A stretch of 64,000 bases of DNA from Erigeron canadensis (Eukaryota > Streptophyta > Magnoliopsida > Asterales > Asteraceae): NCBI RefSeq assembly GCF_010389155.1, contig NC_057769.1, forward strand, positions 33,403,548 to 33,467,547. Direction: 5' to 3'. Of this stretch, positions 35,370-46,771 are shown one piece after another. How positions within the stretch are numbered: position 1 is the stretch's first letter; each line of letters starts with the position of its first letter. The notes under the pieces are model-generated. The model was not told the DNA's origin, did no database searches, and saw only the letters and a list, made by a program, of their open reading frames with translations. Position numbers and translations under genes: made by a program.

Positions 35370-38300
35370 ATATATCTCTGTTTTTCAACAATCATAATCA
35401 TCATCTGTTCCTCTTTTTTCGAACTGTAAAATTTTAGGGTAAAACCCTCCTTAAATTTCAACTTTAACTTTATTATTATTATTAATTAATAATTAATCTG
35501 CATATCTCCATCTCGCACCATAATAATAAAGGTAATTTATTTTTCACACCCTTTATTCTTTGTGTTTAATAATCATTAAAAAACTAATCTTTCTTCAAGT
35601 TTACGCATTTTTTAAGCTTAATACAATTGACCCACGTATTTATTTTTTGATAATTTTATGTTGGTATTTTGCTTATCGATCATCTGATTTTGATATATTG
35701 TATCTATATCTTCTTGTGTAAGTATTGTTTAAGTGTTCTCTTTTTGATATAGTTGAATTGTGTGTGTATGAATGATGATCATGAAATTTATATAGATGTA
35801 TATATGTGTTTAATTATTGAAGTGTTTTCTGGTGTAATTATTGTGGTTTTTTTTCCTGTGACTGATGATTAAGGAATATATATATATATATGTTTTTTTT
35901 ATAGTGTGTTCTGTTATTGTTTTTGTGTTTTTTGTTATGTTTATGACTAATGATCAAGAAATTTGTAAATAAATTTTTTTACTTTTTTTTAATAATCATA
36001 TATGTACACACGTCAATCGCGCAGGCAAAAAATATGTTTGTGTAAGTATTAAAGTGTATTTTTGTTATAATTTTGGTGATTTCTAGTGTGTGTATGATTA
36101 ATGCTCATGTAATATGTAAAGGATTTTTTTATTTATCTTAATGATAATGATAAGGATATATGTGTGTGTGTGTGTGTTGGTAAATGGGTAAATGGTTGTG
36201 TTGTTATGATGTTTGATTTGAGAGCTGATGTATAGTTGTGTTGAATTTTGTAGTGGAATCTAGATGGGAAACCGGGGGCAAAAACGAGCAGACTCTCCTG
36301 AGGAGTTGCCTGCAGATAAGAGGGCATGTAGTTCGTTGGAGTTCAGGCCAAGTTCATCGACGTCACCAGTAGAAACCACAAGTACGTCCACTGCAAATCA
36401 AACCCCTGATCAAGAAATGGAAGAATCGTCGTCTGCTTCTGATACACATGAAGATAATAATTCTGCATATGGGTCATGTGATTCTGATGAAATGGGTGAT
36501 GTAGAACAAAGAAGGAATAGACGAGAGATGGCTGATTACCAAAGGCAGAGGTTATCGGGGGATCAAGTGAAATTCAAGAGGGTATTATCAAATTTGAATG
36601 AACAAACTGAGGAGTCTGAACAACAGGATGCCCTTAGAGAACTCTGTGAAATATTATCTTTTTGCACAGATAGTTCTTTATCGAGTTTGATGGCGGACTC
36701 GTTATCCCCTATACTTATAAAGTTGGCTGGCCATGAAAGTAACCCCGAGATTATGCTTTTATCTATTAGGGCTTTAACTTATCTATGTGACAGTCATCCT
36801 CGATCCTCTAGTTTTATCATTAGACATGATGGAATTTTGGTACTATGTAAGAGATTGCTGGCCTTTGAGTACGAGGATGTAGCTGAACAGGCAAGGCAAT
36901 TATAATATTTTTGGATTGAGGGTTAGGGAACGAGGGAATGGGAATAGAAATGATATAAGAAAGTGTGTAATTTGAGGCTGTGGTTTTTATAAAATAGGGA
37001 AGCATATATTCAAGAGTTGGTTTTAGAAAAATAATTCTCATTCCCATTCTGTCCTGCTAAAAACCCATACCAATATTGCTCCCTTACTGCAAACTAATCA
37101 CAATGAGTTCTGATAGGCAACCCTTTTCTTTTTTTAATACAGTGTTTGCAAGCATTAGAGAAAATATCACGTGAGCAGCCACTTGCGTGCTTACAGTCTG
37201 GTGCAATAATGGCCGTTCTTACCTTTATCGATTTCTTTTCGACCAGTACACAGGTAAGGCTGTAGGTTTACATTACAAAAGATATTATATGAATATCATA
37301 TTTATTATCCTGGAGACATGTTTGTTGGAATGGCTGTTTACTTTGATACATTGTATTCATCCATGATGTATCTTGTTTCTTTCTTGGAATTAAAAGAGGG
37401 TTGCTCTTTCCACGGTGGTGAACATATGCAAGAAGCTTCCATCTGAAGGTTTTTCGCAGTTTATGGATGCAGTTCCAATATTGTGCAGACTTCTGGAATA
37501 CGAAGACAATCAGGTATAGTTGAGATGTTTGTCACTTAGTTTGCTGTTTTTATATTTTATTATAAATTTAATGTGTTCAATGACTTCTATCACACATGTT
37601 ATTATGTTAATGACTTCTTTGACAAATGTTTTGCTTCCAGCTTGTTGAACATGTTGGTACTTGCCTAATTAAAATAGTGGAACGAGTACATCAATCCCCT
37701 GAGATGTTGGATGAACTTTGTAAACACGGGCTGATCCACCAGATCGCACATCTTGTAGACTTGAACAGCCGGACCACTCTATCTTATTCTGTTCATACTG
37801 TATGTTTATTTTGTTCTTTTTAAGTTTTCTTTCTTGGGTATCATATATTTTTAACCAGATCTTTTGAACTTGTATGCAGGGTCTGATTGGGCTACTTGTT
37901 AAACTTGCTTCTGGTTCAATGATAGCTGTGAGCACGCTTTTTGATCTTAATATAAGCAACATTTTGAAGGATATATTGTCAACATATGATCTTTCACATG
38001 GAATGCCTTCCCCTCGGGCAGTTGATGGTCATAGTAATCAGGTCAAATGGAAAAAAAATATATTCAAAAAAAAATTTGTATCTAGTTATTCATGCTTGTA
38101 AATGACATATGTGTGTTTTTCCTCAGGTGCATGAAGTCTTGAAGTTGTTGATTCAGCTTCTGCCTGTTGTAGCTAGAAACGACGGAGTTCAATTGGCAGA
38201 AGAAAAGGCAGCTTTCTTGATGAATCATCCTGATCTTCTGCAGAAGTTTGGGAATGATTTATTACATGTTTTAATCCAGGTTGGTTATCAATCATGTTCT

Positions 38301-41300
38301 AGTGCTTCCATGTTAACTATGAGAATTGCTGTTATGTAGGGGTGAAAAATCGGAATGGACCTAGTTGCGACTGAACTGTAATAAAATAATCGAATAGTGA
38401 ACCGGACTGGTCTAAAAGTCCGGTTTGGTTCAAGTTTTGATCCGGACCGAGAACTTACTTTTTAAAATATCCTGAACCAAGAACCTAATTTTCAAAACTC
38501 TACAACAAGAGCATACTAATCTGATCCGGTCTTGTCTTGGTTCAGTTCGACGTTATGAACGCCCCTACGAAGATGCACTTTTCTTAATCCTTCTCCTTTT
38601 CTCATCCCCAAACAGGTTGTTGATTCAGGTGTAGATTTACATGTATGTTATGGATGCCTATCTGTTATCGACAAGTTAGTTTATTACAGCAACCCTGATA
38701 CGCTTCTTGATTTGCTAAAGCAAAACAACATTTCAAGGTTAACTAATCTTAAATTCTCAACTTCTCTATATTACTTTTTAGTAGAGACAGTAAATTCAAC
38801 CAATCTATCTATCAATGGGCTTATTTTGCTTTATGTTTTTAATGATGGGTCAGATGATTAACGGGTCAAATAGGCACCAGACAGAACAAAAGTCAATTTA
38901 AGCGTATTTTAATGCGCAAAGACTCCGAAATTGCGTTCTTAATCATTTTTAGATCATTTTTATAACTTTCTATATATATATAGGATGGGAATATAAGGCT
39001 GTTCCAGTGTTCCCACACCTAAGCCTAGGTGTGGAACCTCACATACTAATATTTAATTCATCAAAAATATGGGGGACCAATCATATATTCATTATACAAG
39101 TATGTGAGGGGTTCCACACCTAAGCAGCTTAGGTGTGGGACAACTTTATATTCACTATTCCCTTATATTAACAGTTTCTTTAATTGTATTTAACCTTTTT
39201 TTGATGGGCTATTTAGCATATTAGTTATCTAATAACTTAAAGAACAAAATAGGATAAGAAATATGTTAGTGGGTCGGGACAACCTGTTTCGAAACACACT
39301 ACGAACTACCATTTTTGACCCGTCACCCATATTGTCTGACCCGTCTATATGGCCATCTGGGAGGTTTAGGTTGAGAATGTAAGTTGATAATTTTTATCGT
39401 GCAGGTTTTTGGCTGGTGTGTTCACTCGTAAGGATCAACATATTCTTCTGCTTGCCCTTAGTATTTCTGAGACCATCCTTAAAAAAACTTCTGATGTATT
39501 CGTGGGACCCTTTGTAAAGGAAGGAGTTCTTTTTGCCATTGATGCACTTATATCTCCAGAGAAGGGTTCACAGTTTATGTTTACAATGTTCAACGACATT
39601 CATCTATCGAATAATTCAACTATAAGAACATGCTTATGCTCTTCTTTTGACATTTGCTCGTTAGCATCAACTTCAGAATCACGTGCTTGTAAGTTGGAAA
39701 AGGATTGTGTTCAAACTCTTGCAAAACACATAAGAACTAATTACTTCGAGACAAACTCGACCACCTCTGCGAATGCAACAACTGCTATCCTGGAAAAGCT
39801 TAAATCTTTATCTGCTGAATTAGCTTCAATGATGACTGATGGGATGGTTGAAGAAGAGTATGAACGTGTCTTGCATCAAATTATGTCACATCTAAATGGG
39901 GGAGATGTGATTTCTACTTTTGAATTTGTTGAAAGCGGAATTACCGGGTCGTTGTTTAGTTATTTATCTAGCGGTGAATGTTCTGGAAGAAATGCCGTCA
40001 ATAGTGGGTCAAAAATTCAACCCTGCATTGCAGAAAGAAGACTGGAGACTTTTGGGAGACTTTTTTGGTCAAACTTTTCATTATCTGAATTTATTTTAAA
40101 ATTACAAAGTGCGTTATCTTCTGTCGAAGATTTTCCCGTAGTATTGAATAGTGTATCCAAACAGAGAAATTCGTATGCTACTGTTCCGTATAAGCGTGGT
40201 ACCACTTATCCTTGTCTGAAAGTTTTGTTTGAGAAGGAAGAGGGAGAGTTGACATTAAGTGACTACTCGGGAGATGTTCAAAACGTTGACCCGTTTTCAC
40301 ATTTTGATGCAATTGAAAAGTTCTTATGGCCTAAGGTTTGTTCAAACAATAACAAAGATACAAGTCCACCCATGAAGGTGGCAGATGAAGATGGCTCCAG
40401 TGCTCAATCACCGTCGGATACAAGTCGCCACAATGTCGGACAGACTAGTTCTGAATCATCAAGTGGGAATGAAGTTCGAACTGTAAGTGCATTCTTTCAT
40501 GTTTGATTTACTAACTTTACCAAATTAGTTATGTTTTCTACGTCTCTGCATCAATAGCATAATAGGAAGGATGTATTCGGATGTGCAATATGAAAATGGT
40601 CATATGATCTGTGACTTGAAGTCACAATAGTCTGTTTTCTGTTCTTGGATAAAATGATTTTAATCACCTAATTATTTAAATGGTCATATACTCAGTGTGA
40701 TACCTGATGTGAAACTAGATATGCTTCTTTACTCTCCCTTGTTTATTCACTTTGAACTAATTTATTGTTAATATTAAAATATTTGATCTAAAAGAACATA
40801 AAATTTAGTAAATTGATTAAAGCGAACTGATATATTTTAAGTTTGGATATTTTAATGGTGTACATTAAGCTATCCATATTTTTTTGGTTATTTTATCCTG
40901 AATTAATCAAAAAGTTAGAATTTTGCTTCACAATATCATACCGCATAAGCACATCGAAACAATGCACTGACATAGCTATATATTACAACTGATTAATCTG
41001 ATATTACATTATCAGTTTCAAAATACACATCCAAACACCCTATAATACTTCTTTCAGCATTAATTAGGTGTTTGTTTATAAAGTTGGTGTTCTTATTTTA
41101 GGACTCCATGGAGATTGACCAACATGCTTCACAAAAAGATAGTAGCATGGAGATTGACCAACAAGCTTCACAAAAAGATAGCAGCATCAGCAGTGAGCAC
41201 CCTGAAGCCAGTATAAATGACGGTCAACTATTGTTTTATCTCGAAGGAAAGCTGATGGATCGGGAGTTGACCATATATCAAGCCATACTTCGACATCACA

Positions 41301-44300
41301 AAGCAGAATATGACACTATCAGTCATGCAACCTTATGGAATCAAATACATAAAGTAGCATACAAAAAAGCATCAAATTTAGAAAAAAGTAGCTCCTTGCT
41401 TCTTGGCTGTCATGCATGTTTGTCAGCTTCCTTGGAAAAGCCTACATTATGTGCCCCGTTTTATTCACACATGCTTTTTTCTGAAATTGGTTCAGCAGTG
41501 GTAAAGTCAACTCCCTGTCATGATTTGTTGTTTTTGCTGAGAACTTTGGAAGCTGTGAACAGGTTTAGGTTCCATATCATGTCTAACGAAAATATATCAG
41601 CTTTTGCTGAAGGCAGAATTAGTGACTTAGATGGTGTAAAAGCGACAGGTGTGGGTATTCTGGGCGTTCTGAAGAATGAGTTTGTAAATAGTAGGTTAAC
41701 AGAAAAGCTAGAGCAGCAGATGCGGGACCCATTAGCCATCTCTACTGGTGGAATGCCATCATGGTGTAAACAATTAATGACATCATGCCCTTTCTTATTT
41801 AGTTTTGAGGCTAGATGCAAGTACTTCCGGTTGGTGGCACTAGGTAAGCATCAGGGTCAACCCCTGGTATCATCAGGCTCATCCTCACGTATCCAAAGTG
41901 ATGCTTCTATGGCTCGGAAAAAGTTTTTGGTTTATAGACATAAGATTCTCGAGTCAGCTGCCAAAATGATGGATCTAAATGCCAATCAGAAAGTCGTTCT
42001 TGAGGTGAAATATGATGAAGAAGTTGGTACAGGACTTGGCCCGACAATGGAGTTCTTTACTCTGGTAAGTAATGAGTTTCAAAAGCCAGGCCTCAGGATG
42101 TGGCGGGGAGACAATGTCTCGGGGGCTTTATTTGAATGCTTAGGAAACCCTGATTCTGTGCTTGTTGCATCTCCATTTGGGCTCTTTCCGTGCCCATGGT
42201 GTCAATCCATTAGTGTCTCAAGTGGTATGGATTTCTCAGAGGTGAAAAGAAAATTTGTTCTTCTGGGCCAGATTGTGGCAAAGGCTATTCATGATGGACG
42301 GATTTTGGATCTCCCCTTCTCCAAAGCTTTCTATAGACTAATCCTTGGACAGGTATGGTTTCTAGCTGATAGGCATTGGCAAAAATGGGCTGGGTTGACA
42401 AAACCAAAGAACTCAACTTGGGTTAGCTGACTATGTTCGGCTAGTTCTTGTTTTATGATACCTTTAAAGAACCTGTTCACGGTTCATTTTAGCTCTGGTC
42501 AGCTGGCATAATAGAAGAATCTAACCAGGACTGGGTTGAGTCATGAGTGGCTAACTTTATATTGTCTGGTTATCAGATTTGGAGGTTTTCAGAAAATGTT
42601 TTTTGGTTTGGTATTTTTTAAATTTACGTTTTTAATTTGGTTCAATGGGATGGTTTACGGTTTCCGTATACCCCAACTTTCCACTGTAGTCCTGGTTCAG
42701 TGTGGTCCTTCAAGTTTCATCCTGATAAACATCCCTCAATCAGATTATAATATAATGCTGGTTATAATAAACTGTATATAATATTACTTTGCAGGAACTC
42801 ACTATGTATGACATCCAGTCATTTGACCCTGTTTTGGGTAAGACCCTTATCGAGTTTCGGGCTCTTGTTGAGAGGAGAAAGTATTTAGAATTAATTGGAC
42901 AGAGTTCAGCTGTTAATCATGATCCATGCTTCCGAGATACAAAAATCGAGGATTTGCACCTGGATTTTACTCTTCCTGGTTATCCAGATTTCATGCTTGT
43001 ATCTGGGCCTGATAAAGAAATGGTTAGGGATTTATTGTTATCACCATCTTTTCACTCATCATCTGTTATGTCGAAAATAATCAAGTTTTTGTTTAATTTG
43101 CCAGGTGAATACAACAAATTTGGAGGAATACATTGAACTTGTGGTCGATGCCACAATAAATTCTGGAATCTCTAAACAAATGGATGCTTTTAAATCAGGA
43201 TTTAATCAGGTCCTTTTTTTTTGGTTTTAAATGCTTATGTATTGTTTATTTCTGAAACAGGGTTGCAGTTTTAGTTGGTCATTATCAGAAGGGATCTTTT
43301 TATAGTTATAGATATTTTTTAACAGTTTTATAAGCTGTTACATCCGGCTTCTTTAATTGTAAAAAAATTGCTGAACCATTTTATATTTTTATTGTTCAGG
43401 TTTTTCCAATAAACCATCTTCAGATATTCACTGACGAGGAACTTGAACGTCTTCTATGTGGAGAAAGTGAAACTTGGAATGTATGTGTTAGTCAACTTTG
43501 TTAGCAAGATTGAAATTATAGTCTGAGATGCTAATCATCACTTCTTTCGACAGGCGAACCAGCTTTCAGATCTCATTAAGTTTGATCATGGATATACTGC
43601 CAGCAGTCCTCCTATTATACATGTTAGTGTCTCTCTGCTCATGAACAACTGAACATATAGAACGTCTACTGGTTATTATTTCTAGGTTTAGTCCAATTTA
43701 AACCGAATACCTTTTTTAACAAAAATGCAGTTTCTAGACATCATGCAAGAATTTGACCAGGAGCAACAAAAAGCTTTTGTGAAGTTTGTGACTGGTGCCG
43801 CACGGCTTCCTCTTGGTGGTTTGGCATCGCTTAACCCAAAACTCACTATCGTGCGCAAGGTTTGTATTGTAATTTTCTTTCTTTTCGCAGTGAATTTTTT
43901 AAGAGGTACAGGAAATGTCGTCATTCTCAAAGGGGTTTTTGTGTTTCTGTTTCTTGACAGCATTGTGATAAAGTGGCGGATGCTGACCTCCCCAGCGTGA
44001 TGACATGTGCTAATTATCTCAAATTGCCTCCATACTCTTCAAAGGTTAAAAATATATCTTCTTCGCTAGCTTAGTATAATATTAACATCTTTTTCTTGAG
44101 GGTATTTATATACATTATTGGTGAAAATTATATATTTTGATGGATAAAAATGAATATTTGGGTAGCAAATCATGAGAGATTTTGTGTTTGAAGAGCTGAT
44201 TTTGTAGAGAATTCAAGTACTATATGGGAAATGAGCCTCTTGCTGGTGCATATTCATATAGGTGATAATGGGCGGGTTGGGTAATAAGTCAGTAGGATGT

Positions 44301-44703
44301 TTTATTAATAATTAACGTGTTAAATATGATTGTCATTCTGTATTATTACGATATCATATAAAATGTGAAAAAACAATTTTGAGGTTAGCATTAAATAAAT
44401 GACAGTTGTCCTGTTTTTAAAAAAAATATATAACATAACCAAATCAACAATAAAAAAAAGATGTTCTGTGTACAAAATCATAAAGAAATGATTATAAGAA
44501 GCTTATGATCGCCATAGATAAGGTACTCAGATATATTCAATTGAAATGAATCATTGGGTAGTAGATTATGGGCGTGTTTAAAAGAGCAACTTTGATATAA
44601 TGTATACAAGTTTAAACTACTGCTTTTTTTTTTGCAGGAAACAATGAAGGAAAAGCTCTTATATGCAATAACAGAAGGCCAGGGGTCGTTTCATCTTTCC
44701 TAA
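35370..44703 (+). CDS. UPL4: HECT-type E3 ubiquitin-protein ligase, UPL4-like
   Basis: Forms a thioester with ubiquitin and passes it to target lysines. The 5' UTR exon ends at about 35531; its intron ends at 36253. Coding exons: 36264-36890, 37143-37253, 37397-37513, 37641-37799, 37880-38041, 38127-38279, 38616-38737, 39405-40482, 41102-42352, 42795-43022, 43105-43209, 43400-43480, 43554-43622, 43731-43859, 43961-44044, 44638-44703. They total 4542 nt (1513 aa), matching the ~1500 aa of UPL4. The N-terminus MGNRGQKR and [17 protein letters not shown] are family signatures, followed by an acidic linker, armadillo-type repeats (about 105-640) and the C-terminal HECT domain (from about 1143). 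The catalytic Cys is about residue 1480 ([10 protein letters not shown]); the end is GQGSFHLS. The first coding intron uses a GC donor (CAG|GCAAGG at 36891). The start at 36264 fits the family. Confidence 0.94.
36157..36178. repeat. (GT)n microsatellite in UPL4 5' UTR intron
   Basis: About ten TG/GT units, roughly 90 bases upstream of the start codon exon. Confidence 0.85.
38337..38577. mobile_element. Degenerate hAT-like element in UPL4 intron
   Basis: The left end TAGGGGTGA and right end GCCCCTA are inverted. The interior has CCGGTTTGGTTC-type repeats like those of the elements at 32045 and 33741. The 8-bp flanks (CTGTTATG and CGAAGATG) agree at only about half the positions, so it is an old insertion or the edges are slightly off. 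Confidence 0.5.
38987..39162. mobile_element. MITE with long inverted ends in UPL4 intron
   Basis: The left arm begins GGGAATATAAGGCTGTTCC and the right arm ends TATTCACTATTCCC. Each arm contains a smaller palindrome (CCCACACCTAAGCCTAGGTG at the left; ACACCTAAGCAGCTTAGGTG at the right). 176 bp, non-coding, within the intron between 38737 and 39405. Confidence 0.7.
41108..41185 (+). repeat. In-frame 39-bp tandem duplication in UPL4 coding exon
   Basis: Units 41108-41146 and 41147-41185 differ at two positions and encode two copies of MEIDQ(H/Q)ASQKDSS. They lie at the start of the exon, in the linker between the armadillo and HECT portions, so the frame is kept. Confidence 0.95.
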
Positions 44704-45559
44704 GTTAAAGGATCTTGCCCAGAACAGGTATATAAGCTTGTGAATATGTAATTATCAGGCTAGGCGGTGGATGTACAGAGGTCGTGACACAGGTGGTCGT
44801 GGATGGTAACTGGTGATTTTGGTAGTCGTGGTGGCGATGGCGATGGAGGTTGAATGTGTTGGATACCTGTTAAGACAGACATAGGTAGATGGTCTAGGTT
44901 TTGGAGGAGAAACCGTATAGAAAAAGATGCATGGTTTCTAGTTTGACAAGCATCATCGCCCCCTTCAGAATGACGTATTTGAAGCTTTGTACAGGTCACG
45001 TTTAACATAACGATGTGGTTGGTTTCTAGTCTTATTTATACTTTTTTGGATGATTGCCTTTCTCTTGTGTTTGTTGATTTGCTTGGTTGATGGTTTTCTG
45101 TATATCTATGTGTGTTGCAAGTTTTCATCGTTCCGATTTCTATTATTCTCAAGGGTAAAATCATGAGTCGACCTTTATTCCAAAATTGGTCTAACATAGT
45201 GGCCTCGCTATCATAGACGGAGTTCTTTAATAACGACTATTGTGTCAAAAGGCAATCGTATACATCAAACCATTGAACCGAGAAACTGATGATTCACTAA
45301 AAAGATGTATATATAACAATATTCCAGATCTTCAGGCATATTGCAGTAGAAACTGGAAAGTTTAATCAAAATGTCCATCTTCCCACCAATGAATGCTTCC
45401 ATGTTTCCTTTTAAACGGGTCGTTTTAATCAAAAGCCAGCATAAGTAAGAAAAATTCGGTGTGAGTGTGTTTAAGGGCTACATTACTCCTCTACTCTTTG
45501 GTTGTTTCATGTTTTGGATACGAATCCAGGTGTGTTTAAGGGCTTCATGTTTTGTGTTA
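44704..45559. other. UPL4 3' UTR and intergenic
   Basis: No additional gene recognised. A GGTGGTCGTGG/GGTGGCGATGG-type stretch at about 44765-44850 is mildly GC-rich and could be repeat debris. Confidence 0.4.
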
Positions 45560-45795
45560 GTGTCGAATTCCTCTATTTTCGTGCTACAAGCAAACATTGT
45601 CACTTACCATGATACAATGGAGCAGCAAAAAAGTATCAGAGAGATTTCAGAATTATTCATTAGTTTCACCTTGGTTGATGGTGTTTGACAGGCATATATC
45701 AAGGTATTATCACATTCAAAGACCCGATATCACATTCGAAGACACGATGTTCGGTGACAATTGCCATATGAAAACTCCACAAGAATCAGCATAAA
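45560..45795 (+). pseudogene. Third, eroded F-box/DUF295 relic
   Basis: Bases from 45562 (TCGAATTCCTCTATTTTCGT) align with the end of the F-box in the copies at 12048 and 14107. A later stretch in another frame encodes SLVSPWLMVFDRH and DTMFGDNCHMKTPQE, recognisably the SLGSPWLMLFDKH / DPMSGDKYFVETPEE part of copy 1. Frames are broken and it ends at about 45795. It lies about 32 kb from the other copies. Confidence 0.65.
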
Positions 45796-46074
45796 TCTTT
45801 ACTACCAGTAGTAATACCAAAGAAAAATCAATATCTTGACTCGTGTATATATTATAGTTGTGAGTAGGTCACCGAAAAACGCTTGTGACTTTTTTCAAAG
45901 ATTTGAAGATTCTTCAATTACTTTCCCTTCTTTCCAGACAAAGCCCAAAAGTAAGAAAAGGGAGCATAAGAAATCCAAGCAAGCTAAACTTCGAGGTATG
46001 CCAACATTTATATTTATATATGATATAAAAATAGGATTCGAAAATGATAAAAAGATCCAAATATTATAGTAAGT

Positions 46075-46303
46075 AAGTAACTCCCAATGCCGTCTTCCAC
46101 GGGGTTGGGTCTCAATACCGTCTTCGACAGTGTATGGGGGAGGTTGATATGTAGACAGCCTTACCCTTACCAAAGGTAGAGAGGCTGCTTCCAGGTTCTA
46201 CCATAGGTAGAAAAGGACCTCCAGCCTTGCTGGGCATAAGGATCGAACCCATGACCTCTGTTTCCAGAAGCATGAGCTCCAACCACTGATCCAACCCAGT
46301 TGG
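46075..46303 (-). mobile_element. tRNA-derived SINE
   Basis: Read on the minus strand from 46303: a pol III A-box-like TGGATCAGTGGTTGG (46279-46293), a B box GGGTTCGATCC (46240-46250), then a body including AGCCTCTCTACCTTTGG, a phrase common in plant SINEs. It contains no protein-coding gene. Target duplications were not resolved. Confidence 0.75.
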
Positions 46304-46435
46304 TTTTAAACGAAAAGTACAAATATTATCTCTTCGTTAAAACAAATGGTGGAATTTAAACAAAAAGTACAAAATAAGCCAAGCGAAGCAAATAGTGAGG
46401 TATAAAGACTAATTGGTAGTTACTACTAACTGATA

Positions 46436-46731
46436 CGAGCATCGTATCCGCGCAATGCGGCGGCGATGACAGTGGTCTCAATGTTATGGCGTTGACAGAT
46501 GGTGATGGCGGGTGACTATTATTGGCGGTGGCGTCAAGTGTAATATGTAACTGATACAAACATTTATTTTTAAGGAATAGTGATTAGTAAATATCTTTTA
46601 AAAGATAATAATGAAATGATGATGTATATAACTAATTAAGGGTAAAATGGTAATTTTGCATGTCTAAAAAATGTAAACTTTTCAACCTAGGGGTATAATT
46701 TTTATATAGGGGTATAATTTTTATATAGTAG

Positions 46732-46735
<4 letters not shown>
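46436..46735 (-). mobile_element. Non-autonomous Helitron-like element (CTCG subfamily), inverted copy
   Basis: The minus-strand 3' end has hairpin CCGC (46448-46451)/GCGG (46457-46460) and CTCG at 46436-46439 before T. The 5' end reads TATACTACTATATAAAAATT, lacking the first TC because an A-run begins there. It matches 27595-27846 in reverse. GGGGTATAATTTTTATATA is tandemly duplicated at about 46691-46728. Confidence 0.6.

Positions 46736-46767
<32 letters not shown>
46735..46767. repeat. Poly-A tract
   Basis: An uninterrupted run of about 33 A residues immediately beyond the Helitron-like end. Length may be affected by sequencing or assembly error. Confidence 0.9.
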
Positions 46768-46771
<4 letters not shown>

